Assembly: GCA_028752905.1 (NCBI GenBank)
Contig: JAQNBH010000015.1
Coordinates: forward strand, 32,819,529 to 32,883,528
Length of the DNA: 64,000 nucleotides
Direction of reading: 5' to 3'
From: Cladorhizidae sp. MBARI D1340-BT2
Taxonomy: Eukaryota > Porifera > Demospongiae > Poecilosclerida > Cladorhizidae
Shown: positions 1-12,570 of the stretch, piece after piece
Layout: the number at the start of each line of letters is the position of its first letter
How positions within the stretch are numbered: the stretch's first letter is position 1
The notes under the pieces: model-generated
The model's input: the letters and a program-made list of their open reading frames with translations, nothing else
Databases searched by the model: none
What the model was told of the DNA's origin: nothing
Position numbers and translations under genes: made by a program

Positions 1-394
1 ATTTCCTTAAGAACTGCCTCCTGGTCTGAATTTCTCATTGCCTGAACCAGTAACATTCTCTGCATCCTGGAAGAGACACAATATTCTAGCTATCCACAAA
101 AAGAAATCAAATTGTAACTCCAAATGCTACAATCCCAACTCTCTCCTCTCTATCCCTATGGAAATGGTTATTCTAAAGTGGATGGAGCTACTGCTTAAGC
201 TGTGCAAATCACCTCAAACAATAGTCAGACAACAGAAAAGGCAGGAGCACTGATGATCAATTCATCTATCTCACAGAAATATCAAGAAGTATTCAAGGCA
301 ATGAGAAAATGTGTGCTCTAATGATCAACTTGTCGTATTCCTAAGATGCAGTCTGGCTTAAAAACATTTGCCATAACCTTTCCAATACTCTTCA

Positions 395-1235
395 TGAACG
401 ATTGCATTTATGCATTACTGATAGTTCTTTTTGAGATATTGAATTGCATTTTAAGAAAGGTGTATTTATTGCATCAGCCAACAGTTTGGGAAGCAAACAT
501 CTGTGGACTGTAGCCAGGTTTTTGAAAATCCATTTCACCATCCTACCATTACATCAGTGATGAAATCATTTGTACTAGCTACCAAATTGTGTTGTATGAC
601 ACTTCTAGACAATTTTCTAGACCACTCGCTAGACGTGACACTATCCCTATCTGTTACTATGGCCCTATTGTCAGCTGGAGGCATGTTCCTATAATATTAT
701 CATGAAGCAAATCTAGGATGATGTCAGATAGAAGTCACCCTGGCTGTTATCCACTGGTTGAATCACAATTTGATATGTCATTTGTAGACTAGTATTGTCT
801 TCAATAATGTATGTTTTGTTTACAGTCTCACTAGATATTCCTTGCTCAAAGAAATGTCTAGTGATTGATACCAGAGCAAATAATTATCACACATTATTTG
901 CCTTCAGCCATGGGGAAGAACATAGCTTTGAAAGGCTTCAAAAAGTGAGATAGGATAAATCAGTGGGCAGGTAACCCACCTGTCAATAGCTACTATTACT
1001 CTATTCATGCAACACAAATATATCTAGCTGAAAACAGGTTAACAGAATAATTGAAATCTGGCTGATTCTAGTCAACAAAATGGATGGACTAATCTAATAC
1101 ATGCAGCTTCCATTACATCAACAATCATCTGGACCAGACCTTGCTACTCTATGTGACCATGATCACAGCTAAAAATTTCCTTTTCCATAATGACAATGTG
1201 GAACAACCCATCATGGTGGTTTATGGACTATTTGT
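395..1235 (+). repeat. Diverged repeat y, plus orientation (A1)
   Basis: Matches, with clear divergence, plus-strand sequence at 19440-20380 and 44860-45800. It matches the reverse complement of 6120-6730, 27010-27743 (continued at 31258-31500), 32915-33500, 52400-53400 and 54840-55455. Recognisable anchors are the stretch around 560-690 and the stretch around 1128-1165 containing tactctatgtgaccatg. No reading frame is kept across copies, so I regard it as noncoding repeat. The other A copies carry it at 10835-11695, 36270-37100 and 59755-60600. Confidence 0.75.
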
Positions 1236-1379
1236 CATAAATTCCGTGTTCTACGGTGAAAAATTCTCTTATCATTCAATTCTCTTTCTTGTGGTATGAA
1301 CTGCTCAGTCACTAAGCCAACCTTTGCTTGTTGTGTTGCTGTGGGTTTATCGTTTATTTTGGTTTTGACTAATCCAAAA

Positions 1380-2106
1380 TTAGTTCGTCAGATGGTGATA
1401 ACCAGCCTCATCACTCTGGATTATCTCGGAAGCGATTGTGGCATGAAGACCAGTGGAAATGTGTGGTTGCCAAAATGAAATACAATCTTTGTAAGACCTA
1501 TGTCAGCTGCTACTCGAAGAAGGAAGTTCCTTCTCGAAGATCGGCGTAAAGTGTAATTTGATAAGATTGGAATGGAGATAGTACAAGTTGTATCTGATGA
1601 ATTTTGGAAAGTAGGTGACTTTAATAGATAAAACGAGTACATAAGCAAACTTGTAACTTCACAGGAGGTGAAACATTCACAAGTGAAAGGCAGGCCTTCT
1701 ATCATTTTACTTCCAAAATACACTGCGAACAACAGGTGTTTGAAGTGTGCCGAAAAGCATTTTTTGGAATACATGGTATATCTGAGAAGTGAGTGCGCGC
1801 ATTATCTAAAGCAGGTATTACAAGTGATGTGGAAGAGGAAAAGAGGGTCAAAGGACCCACAGCTTTCATGATAAGTGACGAAGGAAAGAAGCTTGTCAAG
1901 AAACACATTAATAGCTTGGCGACAGTCTCCAGCCATTACAGCCGAGGAAAAAGCCCATATAGGAAATACACACCCACTGCCATGAACATTAGGATTCTCT
2001 ATGAGGAGTATTGCTGGTAGTTGCAGAAAAATCACAGGGATGGTGAGGTTGTTTCGAGCAGTTTCTATCGCTGTGTGTTAACTCAGAAGTTTAACATCGG
2101 TTTCAG
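1380..2106 (+). pseudogene. Decayed transposon-associated protein (HGISEK / HYSRGK family), A1
   Basis: Translating the plus strand across frames gives the succession DQWKCVVAKMKYNL, then KKEVPSRR, then VCRKAFFGIHGISEK (about 1745-1785), then HYSRGKSPYRKY (about 1935-1972), then SSFYRCVLTQKFNIGF (about 2060-2105). I recognise this order from a large uncharacterised, transposon-associated metazoan protein family. No DDE catalytic core is visible, so only the N-terminal half seems present. Frameshifts and stops (for example after the SAKSVI-like segment near 1560) break it. A 9-base piece present in A3 and A4 is missing near 1697. Homologues sit in A2, A3 and A4. The family recall is from memory and the exact superfamily is not resolved. 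Confidence 0.6.
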
Positions 2107-2384
2107 CCTCTGAATAGTGACTCTCGCAATTTTAGAATCGTGTTGTAGAATAAGCTGCATTGGCTGCTAGAGAGGGTCTTGCTTAACACTCTCACCGCCC
2201 TAAGCACCTTACAAGCGCAAAACCGAGGACCTTCACCAAAAAAAATCATAATAAATCGACCGCATTCGGTTCAATATTTTGCCAAAATACGTGCAAAGGG
2301 TTGTTCTACAAATAAGGAACATTTTAATCGTAGGTAACTAGGTAAATGCGAGGTCAAAGGTCAAACTTGCAAAACTGGAAGAAA

Positions 2385-2586
2385 ATGTCATTACGATTCG
2401 ACCGAGACAAAGCTGCTATTCGACGACGATTTCGCTGTCTTGGACGGTGAACGCAGTGACCAAGAAGTTACAGGGATACAGGAATACCTCGGAGATTACG
2501 CTGTGCTCCCTGAGGACATGACAGATCTCAGGAGAGCAGTTGAGATTCTGTCGAGTTAGACTGGTGATTCAGAAGGGGATCAGTAA
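2385..2586 (+). pseudogene. Acidic ORF, frameshifted copy (A1)
   Basis: This corresponds to the open frame at 38284-38493 that begins MSLRFDRDKALELLFDDDF. The A1 copy lacks 8 bases near codon 12 and carries a further indel near 2546, so the frame is lost. A4 (61752-61953) shares both lesions. The terminal TAA is followed within a few bases by a consensus-like splice donor (AAGGTAAGTA), and a tgacag acceptor-like site follows at about 2770. Confidence 0.5.
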
Positions 2587-2770
2587 CAAGGTAAGTACAG
2601 TAGATATAGATAGCTAGAACATTGGAATAAATGTCATTGGCTAAGTAAGGATATACAAAGTAGAGCATTGTTGATAGCTTGAACATTATACCTAGCTCTA
2701 AAGCTAGATAAATATTATTGTTAGCTAACAAGCTGGCTATGGCAATAATATATGGTATGTCTCTGTGACA

Positions 2771-3100
2771 GGTTCTGCCTCAGACTTGGATACTGTAGGC
2801 CCTACTGATTTAGCTTACTCTCCGCAATCTCCACCAGCTTCTTCTCCTATTGTACTCTCCTCCTCTACGACCTACCTCTCTTCCAATTCCTATTCCAACT
2901 TTGCATTCAATGCCAAGATGTGGCCGTGGACGGATCCATTGACCATGTCGTGGACAAGGATATGGATGGGGACAGAGCCCGACAATAAGCTCTTGGAGTC
3001 ATGCTCGCAGACCATCATCTCTTTCTACTGGTCCATCAACTGCACCTGGTCACAATCAAAAAAGATAATGCTATTACAGATAATTATGTATTACAGATAA
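2771..3100 (+). other. Exon-like Ser/Thr/Pro-rich open stretch after acceptor-like tgacag (A1)
   Basis: Downstream of the acidic ORF and a GTAAGTA donor-like site, an open frame encodes a Ser/Pro-rich segment (SPQSPPASSPIVLSSST). It follows a CTCTGTGACAG acceptor-like sequence. The same stretch recurs at 13262, 38690 and 62138. It could be exon 2 of the gene whose exon 1 is the acidic ORF, but the TAA before the donor argues against a working transcript. Function is not recognised. Confidence 0.3.
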
Positions 3101-4862
3101 GTATAACATAATTATGTACAGTTTATTTATGAGCCACCATATTTTACCTGAAGATTTATCAGTGCATGGCTACAACTTGGTATGTAAGTGTTATATAATC
3201 TATATCACTATTTATCCAATATTGAAGTAATAAGAGAAAGAACATAAATTATTATAAACATATTCACAATGTAGTTTAGTCGCTAGCAGAATGTGGTTGA
3301 TAAAAAATCAGCAAGCATCAATTAATCTCCTTGAGTGCAAACTGGGCATCTTTGAGTGAAGATTTGTCAACACTACTTTCCACAAGACTTCATGCACAAG
3401 CAGAGTACTACAACTGATTATTGGGGAGAAGTTGCCACACAACAACCTGTAGCTCAATTCTTAACAAAGGGTCATTTGTGGGTGGCTTATACCAACCGCC
3501 AGCCCACCAGATAACAACCTATGGGCACCAACCACCACTCATAAGGCATAACAATACATCCACCCTTACAATATTATGCATCACCCACTATGTACTCATA
3601 GAATCTAAATTCTGAGACAGACTCCAAACCTGCCGAGAGATCCAGACTGAATGATTTTCTGCCTGTTTCCACAAACCAACTGCTTCCAAACAGCACAGAA
3701 AGAAATGCACCCACTCAATTAACTCCGAGTGAATTGTGTTATTCCAAGGCATGAATTCGCACATGTCACTTCACCGATTAGCGGGCAGAAATTGTGGAGA
3801 ACATATTATATAGCGCTCCATTAATTGATTGGCACTAGTCTAGAACTCACTAAAACAACTCGACCATGATGAGAAATCCTGGTGATATATACAAACTTCA
3901 CTCCTGAGGCATCGTACAATAGAAGAATCTAGCGGTGGTATTTCATCTCACACGACACGTGCATGACAAGAATAAATTAAACAAGCTGTCCACATTAGTT
4001 GTATCTATATATAATTATACATAATTATATAAATATTTGTTTGTCCAATCAAAATAATCAATGATTAATTGTACTTCTATTAAGGCCTGTATCTTGCTGC
4101 AGAACACATCTGAGAAGTTTTCACTTAATTCGTCAACCAATAAAACACTTCAAAATACATTGTACTAGCAGTTTAATCAAGCACACTAGGAACTCTCAGT
4201 TGACACAATTTAGCTAAAATGACTTGAGCTACATCATCTCTAGTAACACTAACAGCTAGCATTCTAACTGCCCTTGGTCATAATTGTCATGAAGAACAAA
4301 GTTACTTAAGACTGAAAATCTGAGCTTCTGGAAGCAATTGTTGTTTGAGAATAGCTTATAATTATTTTAATTTTCTGTCTAACATTAAACAACTAGATTA
4401 TCATACCTTCTGAGGTTAGATCTGCTTCTTAGAAGAGCAGGAGGCAAGAAGAAGATTGTGTTTGTTACCATTCTGATCTGGATACAAATGATTAGTTTTT
4501 CTGACTGAAGAATGGGTGTAACACTAATATGCACTAAAACTGTTGGGCCATGCAAGTAATACACTTTTCTTAAAATGCAATTCAATTTCTCAAAAAGCAC
4601 ACTAACATTAATCCACAAACTCAATTGTTACAACTATTTCCTAATAAGGTTACAACTAGACTATTAACTACAACAAAGTGTATATATATTGAAAGTGGGA
4701 TTTACCATTGTATTTGCATGAGTGCAACTCAGAATGCATTAGTTCTTAGAAGAAATTTTTTGGCAAATGTGGTTGCATTTATAATCGAATACTCATTATG
4801 GCCTATTTTGACACCATGGTGTCTCCTGGATTTTGCATATATTTTAGTTATACTTTTCTAAT

Positions 4863-5940
4863 GCCATTCAACTGATCTCCACTTGATATATCATTGTAAA
4901 CTTGCTAATGGCCAATGAGTTGTAGCTGCTATTCCTTATGCAACATCCTATGTTTATTTCAACACCATTATGAATTCAACACTGCCAATAGCTCTTCAGA
5001 AGCACAACTTTTCTGCAGCACCTCCACTAGTGCTCTACAACGAGACCTAAACTGCCAACACAGAAACTTGGGGAACATCTACACTAAAAACTGGGGTTCA
5101 AATAGTAATAATTTCATACTCTTTGACTTGGGTGTTCCATCAACTTAGATCATTGGGTCAACAACACAAATACTGACCTAACCTGGTGGAGGTGTGACAG
5201 CAACATGGCACTATCCAGGCCAGTGATAAATCAGTTTTAACCTGACTAGTACATAGCCATCCTCATCAGTGGTAATCCCTCCTCACCCCAACATTATCTC
5301 TCTGAGCTAATTCCAAATGGTCGACAGGTTCTCAGTCAGTGATACAGCAGAAACACCATTTCAATAGCTATCTCTCCATCTTCCAAACACTCCAGCCAAG
5401 AATCCAATAATGAAGAAACCTCCCCATTAATATCAAATTGGGGGGAAAATTCATTAGTTAGAAGATGTGGTAAATATCAACCTCTCCCACTTAAACCAAA
5501 TAGCTTTGCAGCTAATCAACCACCTGATTCGATAAACAGACACAGAAGAAATTCTGCCACAACAATCCTGACTTGGTTACCCGGATCTAATCAACAATGT
5601 CAATAGAATCTACTCTCACAAAATCAAATGTCAACTTCGGAAGAAGCAGCATCCTTCATTCGTCAATAGTGCATATTATATCACTACTCAAGTGGCATTT
5701 TCTAAACTGTAAAGTGCAATTAAGAAACTCAAGTATGCAAGTGTTCTCGTCCAAACAACATTCATGCTTGAATAACTTATCCATGCAGTTCCTCCCCATG
5801 AATACTGGTTCGAGGTCCTAATTGCTAATTGCCTAAGACCAATACGATTCCCTTCAACACTGAAGTCACACAATGTTGTTGACATCAACAAAAATAAAAC
5901 AAATTATGACTCCAAAACTACAATCCCACCTCTCTGCTCT
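4863..5940 (+). repeat. Diverged repeat x, plus orientation (C1 proximal)
   Basis: It opens with caactgatctccacttgat and ends near the caaaaataaaacaaattatg segment. It is similar but clearly diverged from 9147-10600 in direct orientation, and from the reverse complement of 17630-19185. The short open frame at 5597-5821 exists because the same DNA is reused, and other copies interrupt it. I see no gene here. Confidence 0.75.
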
Positions 5941-6119
5941 GAAATATAGCCATTCTTTTAAACTTTAGTCTTGAACTATTGCATATCTGCTATCATCAAA
6001 GCTGAACTACTTGATACTTCCCAACCAATTCAGAAGCAGAAAATGGTAGTAGAGCTCCTGACAGTTAGTTGGCTACTTCCCTTCAGCAGCAAGCTAACTT
6101 CATTTTGTTGATCATACAA

Positions 6120-6730
6120 TTTTCCCTATCGGTATGTGTGCTAGGAGAACTCTCTACCTTCAATGGAGGGGCAGGCCAAAGGTTTAAGATTATGAGAAGT
6201 AGTCTATGAACCACCATGCTCAGTTGTTCCACACTGTCCTTTTAGAAGAGGAAATTTTCAGCTCGGATTAAAAGGCTCATGGTCACATAGAGTAGCAAAG
6301 TCTGGTCCAGGGAATTGTTGACCAAATGGAAGCAGCATGGATGAGCACCTAGATATATGTATGCTCTATTGCATAGACACTGTTGACCATAGATCAGCCA
6401 AATTTCACGGATTCTGTTATATTGTTTTCAGCAACATGTATTTGAGTGGTATGAATATGTAGCTATTGACAAGTACCCCAGCTGGGGAATCTGCCCACTG
6501 ATTTATCCTATCCCACTTTTGAAGCTAAGTCCTTCAAATGGCTGGAGACAAATCAATGTGTGATAATTCTTTGCTCTGTTAATGTTCACCATACATTACT
6601 CAGATATTTTCTTCCCAAACTGTTGGCCCATGCACTTTTCTTAGAATGCATTTCAGTTTCTCAAAAAGCGCACTAACCGTAATGCACAAACTCAATCATT
6701 AAAACTATTTCCTAACAAGGTCACAACTAG
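6120..6730 (-). repeat. Repeat y, inverted (C1)
   Basis: Reads as the reverse complement of part of y in block A. For example, tcatggtcacatagagtagc at about 6278 is the mirror of the gctactctatgtgaccatg segment at about 1143. This places oppositely oriented y copies on the two sides of the transposase within each C-A stretch. Confidence 0.7.
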
Positions 6731-7114
6731 CTACAAAAATGTCCCTTTAGATTACATATACATATATATGACATTGGGATTACCATCATGTGTGCATGAG
6801 TGCATCTTAATTAGCTAATATGTAGAATGCCTCATTAGATCTTAGAAGAGTTTTATTGGTAAATGTTGACTCATTATGGCCAATTTTGATACAAATGTTA
6901 ACATGGTGTCTCTTTGTTTTGAATTTATTTAAATTTTAGTTATCTAATGGTAGCAACAGGGCATCATTCTCTTATTTCCGAAGAACTACGGTTTCAGCTA
7001 ATTTGTTCAGGTACGGATAAATTTACGGACAATTCTGACACGCCCATTTGCGGGAAGAGTCTTAGTCTTGACCGAGTTGTTTTGTGTACTTCGTAGCCCT
7101 ATTTCTCGTTAGTT

Positions 7115-8627
7115 ATGCCACCAAAGAGCAAAAGGAGGATTCAGCCCCAGAAGGCATTGACTCGTGGTAGAGAGAAGCTTGCTCGCGTTTCCGGAGCATT
7201 AAATGAGGCAAGAAGAGCCGCCTGAAACACTCCAACTTGCTGACTTGTTTGCCGCTATACCTGCTCCTGATGATGATGATGAGTCTGTAGACCTAACTTT
7301 TGATTTAGACTCAAGTGTGCTCTCAGACAGTTACCATCAGAGAGAATGTTTTTGTGAGGAATGGGTTCTTGAGATAATCTTGTTTCTCTTGCTATTTTTC
7401 TTGTGTGCCAGCTGAAGAACCTTCTGGGAAAGGGTGAAACAGAAGCTGCAGAGTTAAATAGCATTATGATTATAAAGTCAGATAGAACTGTAGAGTGGAT
7501 GAAAAGGTTTATGGAGATTGATTGTTAATTACCTGAGAGCAGACAAGGAAAGTACCAGAGAACTGGAGTACTTTGGAGAGAAGAGGAGCTTAACAGGAAA
7601 GCAACTGACTATGTGAGGTCACATACTGTCATCAAGGGGTGTCTTAACCTCACAACAGCAAGTTTCTGCTAATGGATCAATGAGAAACTGTTGCCAAATT
7701 CAACCCCCACACCTGGTTTTCCTCATCGAGTCTCTGTTGATGCCCTTCCATCTGATCTGGAAGGTCCCTCACCAGGTGTGCTTGGTAAGAGAGTTGTTTT
7801 CATGCATGATGAATCCATACATCATGTAAATAAAGATCAGCCTACTTTTTGGGGAGGTAATTATTGAAGTAAAAGTAAAGGAGAAGGAATTATGGTTTCC
7901 GATTTTGTGGAGGAAAGAGAAGGCTAACATTATGAACAGTATCAGGAGGCAAAGAAACATGACCCAATATTGCCTTTCAGGCTCGTCAGTTTCTAGAATA
8001 TGGTGGAGACAAGGAAGGGTACTGGACTAGTCAGAAGTTCATGAAGCAAATGGAGTTGGCAGTCAAAATAGCTGATTACAAAAGTGAGGGATGGCAGTGT
8101 TTTGGGGTCTTTGACCATTCAAGTTGTCACACTTGTGTACCAGAAGATGCCTTAGATGTTAACTATATGAACGTCAATCCAGGGGATAAACAAAGAATCA
8201 TGAGAGATTTAGGAAGCCTCAGGCAATGAATTTCAATATAGGTGTTCAGAAAGGAACGAGGCAAGTTCTTACAGAAAGAGGTGTAAACACAAATGTGATG
8301 GCTCCTGCTGAAATGAATATAGCTTCTTTCCCAGATTTAAAAAATAACAGAAGTCCAAAGTTGAGATCTTCCTTGAATTTATATATAGGACATGTGGGAT
8401 TCTTTTTACCCAAATATCATTGTGAATTGAACCCAATCGAACGTATGTGGGCTCAATCCAAACAATATACAAAAGTATACTGTAAATACACACTCCATAG
8501 TTTATGTGAAAATATACCCAAAGGTTTGGTTTCGATAACTACTGAAAATATTCAGAAATATTTCAGAAAGGCCAGAGAATACATGTTTGCTTATCTAGAA
8601 GTGGATCAGAGATGGAAACTCGTGTAA
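7115..8627 (+). pseudogene. Broken DDE transposase, C1 copy
   Basis: The ATG at 7115 opens a basic N-terminus (MPPKSKRRIQPQKAL), followed in another frame by an acidic stretch (APDDDDESVDLTFDLD). A pyrimidine-rich run ending in tgtgccag near 7412 looks like a splice acceptor. The catalytic-type landmarks in order are FMHDES (about 7801), FDHSSCH followed by EDAL (about 8111), and LPKYHCELNPIERMW (about 8406-8450). These are D, D and E positions of a widespread fungal and metazoan transposase family that I place near Tc1/mariner-IS630. Stops and frameshifts break it. Compared with C3 it has lost about 190 bases after 7740. Only the segments 8041-8229 and 8226-8627 remain open. No element termini could be fixed. 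Confidence 0.75.
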
Positions 8628-9146
8628 AAATCTACAAACAAGAAGTTCGATTATTTCCGAAATGAAGTAATATTTTTCCGAAAATGTGTAAATCACAATA
8701 TTGCACTTTTTTTCTCATTTAACTTTGTTTTCTTATCTTTAAGAATTATGTATACCAAATACGAAACTTCAATAAAAAAATATTGAATATACACATACAT
8801 TTTTTCATAAATAGTAATAATTGATAAATCAATTCGCTAATATATTAAGTCAACAAAAAAAATAAGGTCATCACGTAACTTTCTTCTACATTCAACAAAC
8901 CTATGAGAAAAAGAGAAAAAAGTTAATAATGTCAAGTTGTATGGAGGTACATATGAAAATTTGTTATCTACAAAAATGCTGCCATTTTGGTTCAAAGGTC
9001 ATTCCCATGGTAACATCCCTTTTTTTATGAATGTGTGCCCTAGTGTACATTAATATGGTAATAATAGTTTTCTTCTAAACATTGTTCATAAAGCAAATAT
9101 ATTTAATTGCCATTTTTGACATTCTTGGAAGTAGATGCCCTGTGCA
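8628..9146. other. AT-rich noncoding stretch after transposase (C1)
   Basis: No gene is visible. The sequence is A/T-rich, with runs such as tcaataaaaaaatattgaat, and is probably the 3' non-coding part of the transposon. It repeats at 34339-34877 and 57533-58059. Confidence 0.5.
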
Positions 9147-10600
9147 CTATAGATCTTCAACTGATCTCCACTTAATCAATCCTTGTAATGTTCCTGATGG
9201 GCCAGTGAGTTGTATCTGCTATGCCTTATGCAACTCCCTCATGGTCAATTGAACTCCACTACGAATCCTAATTTCATTAAATTTTTTTAAAGATTTCCTA
9301 CAAAACAGCTCAGTTGATCTTCTGCTTTGTCTTACTTTAATACTACCCTAACCAATGACAAGATTAGTCTCCACCAGCCAACCATCTTAATTATTCTGCA
9401 ACTCTCCATAACCCTGAAAACGAGAAGCAATCCATCATAATTATATATATACAGCCAATTGTGATTCTGCTTGGCTCTTTGAAGCAAGAAGGGACAGCTT
9501 CCCTTGCTTCATTCACAGGAATGAATCCCATGGCATATCCATATTATGTTAAGTCAACCATTTTTGGCTGCGCAATATTTAAAATATTAAGCCCCACCAT
9601 TATTCTGCAATGTCATATCGTCAAAGTGCAAGGTTGGCATGCCCCTAAGTTCATTGGGTCACTGATATAAATCCTGATCCAGGCTGGTGGAGAGGTGACA
9701 GCAAACATGGCACCATCTAGACAAGGGATACATCATTTTTAACCCTTCCAAGTACAGACCTCTCCTCATTGAAGGTAATCTACCCTCTTCCCAACACCAT
9801 ATCTCTGAGCTAAGAGATAAAACTTCCAAACGGTCGATGGGGCCTCAGTAAGGCAAATAACAGAAACAACATTGCAATAGATATCACTCCATCTTCCACA
9901 CCTTCCAGCCACTGAGAGTGCATAACTTACTTTTTGTAACGGAATCAGTGATGTATCCATGACTTGCATTCCCCATGGCTTCCATTCTGTGCATACTCGA
10001 TTGGGATCATGGGAGTGGCCAGTTTAATTAATGAAGTTTTCACTTCTGCCTCCAATGAGTAAGAAGCATCCCCATTAGAATTACACTGAGAGGAAAATCC
10101 TTTAGTTAGAAGATTTGAAATAAATCAACCTCATCCTTTCAAACCAAATAACTTGGGAGTTAATCATCCACCAGAATCTATAAACAGCAAACCAGAAACT
10201 TGGCCACATCACTGCTGACTTGGTTTCCTGGATCCTAATCAAGAATGACAAAACCCCACACCCATATATAGAGTCTTCTCTCACAAAATCAACAGCAGGA
10301 AAAGTAGCATTCTCCCTTCTGAAATAGTGTCTTACCACTTAAGTATCACCTTCCAAGATAAAAAGAGCAATTAAAAAACTCTAGCATGAAAGATTCCTGG
10401 TCCGAAAAACATTCATGCTGAACAAGTCATCACAATGCCGGTTATTTCCGTAAGAACTGCCTCCTGGTCTGAATTTCTCATTGCCTGAACCAGTAACATT
10501 CTCTGCATCCTGGAAGAGACACAATATTCTAGCTATCCACAAAAACAAATCAAATAATAACTCCAAATGCTACAATCCCAACTCTCTCCTCTCTATCCCT
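9147..10600 (+). repeat. Diverged repeat x, plus orientation (C1 distal, runs into A2)
   Basis: Second x copy of the unit. Compare caactgatctccacttaat at about 9168 with the similar start near 4868. It continues through the C/A boundary to the aactccaaatgctacaatcc segment near 10560. Equivalent copies are 34880-36020 and 58060-59520. No frame is preserved against the proximal x. Confidence 0.75.
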
Positions 10601-11835
10601 ATGGAAAGGGTTATTCAAAGTGGATGGAGCTACTGCTTAAGCTGCCTCAAACAATAGTCAGACAAAAGAAAAGGCAGGAGCACTGATGATCAATTCATCT
10701 ATCTCACAGAAATATCAAGAAGTATTCAAGGCAATGAGAAAATGTGTGCTCTAATGATCAACTTGTCGTATTCCTAAGATGCAGTCTGGCTTAAAAACAT
10801 TTGCCATAACCTTTCCAATACTCTTCATGAACGAATGCATTTGTGCATTACTGATAGTTCTTTTTGAGATATTGAATTGCATTTTAAGAAAGGTGTATTT
10901 ATTGCATCGGCCAACAGTTTGGGAAGCAAACATCTGAGGACTGTAGCCAGGTTTTTTAAAAATCCATTTCACCATCCTACCATTACATCAGTGATGAAAT
11001 CATTTGTACTAGCTACCAAATTGTGTTGTATGACTTCTCTAGACAATTTTCTAGACCACTCGCTAGATGTGACACTATCCCTATCTGTTACTATGGCCCT
11101 ATTGTCAGCTGGAGGCATGTTCCTATAATATTATCATGAAGCAAATCTAGGATGATGTCAGATAGAAGTCACCCTGGCTGTTGTCCACTGGTTGAATCAC
11201 AATTTGATATGTCATTTGTAGACTAGTATTGTCTTCAATAATGTATGCTTTGTTTACAGTCACTAGATATTCCTTGCTCAAAGAAATGTCTAGTGATTGA
11301 TAACCAGAGCAAAGAATTATCACACATTATTTGCCTTCAGCCATGGAGAAGAACATAGCTTTGAAAGGCTTCAAAAAGTGAGATAGGATAAATCAGTGGG
11401 CAGGTCACCCAGCTGGGCCACCTGTCAATAGCTACTATTACTCTATTCATGCACAACACAAATATATCTAGCTGAAAACAGGTTAACAGAATAATTGAAA
11501 TCTGGCTGATTCTAGTCAACAAAATGGATGGACTAATCTAATACATGCAGCTTCCATTACGTCAACAATCATCTGGACCAGACCTTGCTACTCTATGTGA
11601 CCATGAGCCTTTTCATCACAGTTGAAAATTTCCTTTTCCATAATGACAATGTGGAACAATCCATCATGGTGGTTTATAGACTATTTGTCATAAATTCCGT
11701 GTTCTACGGTGAAAAATTCTCTTATCATTCAATGCTCCTTCTTGTGGTATGAACTGCTCAGTCACTAAGCCAACCTTTGCTTGTTGTGTTGCTGTTGGGT
11801 TTATCGTTTATTTTGCTTTTGACTAATCCAAAATT

Positions 11836-12570
11836 AGTTCGTCAGATGGTGATAACCAGCCTCATCACTCTGGATTATCTCGGAAGCGATTGTGGCATGA
11901 AGACCAGTGGAAATGTGTGGTTGCCAAAATAAAATGCAACCTTTGTAAGACCTATGTCAGCTGCTACTCGAAGAAGGAAGTTCCTTCTCGAAGATCGGCG
12001 AAAAGTGTAATTTGATAAGATTGGAATGGAGATAGTACAAGTTGTATCTGATGAATTTTGGAAAGTAGGTGACTTTAATAGATAAAACGAGTACATAAGC
12101 AAACTTGTAACTTCACAGGAGGTGAAACATTCACAAGTGAAAGGCAGGCCTTCTATCATTTTACTTCCAAAATACACTGCGAACAACAGGTGTTTGAAGT
12201 GTGCCGAAAAGCATTTTTTTGAATACATGGTATATCTGAGAAGTGAGTGCGCGTATTGTATTATCTAAAGCAGGTATTACAAGTGATGTGGAAGAGGACA
12301 AGAGGGTCAAAGGACCCACAGCTTTCATGATAAGTGACGAAGGAAAGAAGCTTGTCAAGAAACACATTAATAGCTTGGCGACAGTCTCCAGCCATTACAG
12401 CCGAGGAAAAAGCCCATAATTTATAGGAAATACACACCCACTGCCATGAACATTAGGATTCTCTATGAGGAGTATTGCTGGTGGTTGCAGAAAAAGCACA
12501 GGGATGCTGTGGTTGTTTCGAGCAGTTTCTATCGCTGTGTGTTAACTCAGAAGTTTAACATCGGTTTCAG
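11836..12570 (+). pseudogene. Decayed HGISEK / HYSRGK family remnant, A2
   Basis: A2 counterpart of 1380-2106. The DQWKC, KKEVPSRR, HYSRGK and SSFYRCVLTQKFNIGF landmarks are visible in shifting frames. Like A1 it lacks the 9-base piece carried by A3 and A4 (near 12157). It also has an extra attt-type insertion after HYSRGKSP, near 12418. Not functional. Confidence 0.55.

Larger units (their letters stand above)
1..4537 (+). repeat. Tandem unit block A, copy 1 (left-truncated by window)
   Basis: Near-identical to 10444-15030, 35870-40459 and 59361-63729, all in the same orientation. Positions 1-160 are the tail of repeat x and about 395-1235 is repeat y. Positions 1380-2106 and 2385-2586 are decayed coding remnants. 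From about 3100 to 4537 I see only AT-rich noncoding sequence. It is closest to A4 overall, sharing for example a short deletion near 1165. Unlike the other A copies it runs directly into block C at about 4537 instead of block B. Confidence 0.9.
4538..10443 (+). repeat. Tandem unit block C, copy 1
   Basis: Matches 31258-35869 and 53185-59360 in direct orientation. Its content in order is: the end of an inverted y, repeat x (4863-5940), inverted y (6120-6730), a transposase pseudogene (7115-8627), about 500 bases of AT-rich noncoding sequence, and a second x (from 9147 into A2). It begins abruptly at a junction with A1. In C3 the equivalent base is preceded by about 100 bases (53185-53284) that C1 lacks. 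Confidence 0.9.

Noticed and set aside
1421..1774. 117-codon minus-strand ORF in block A (also 11875-12228)
   Set aside because: It is the antisense shadow of the HGISEK-family remnant on the plus strand. A3 and A4 interrupt it, and the composition is not protein-like.
5597..5821. Short ORF in repeat x with counterparts on the opposite strand in B
   Set aside because: The peptide similarity between copies follows from DNA-level repeat similarity. Other x copies disrupt the frame with indels not in multiples of three.
5805..5822. ggttcgaggtcc resembling an RNA polymerase III B box
   Set aside because: It is one base longer than the usual spacing, no A box lies at the right distance and no cloverleaf can be drawn, so no tRNA or tRNA-derived SINE is claimed.
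8269..8493. Minus-strand ORF opposite the transposase C-terminus
   Set aside because: It is antisense to the recognised LPKYHCELNPIERMW region and disappears in the C2 and C3 copies.
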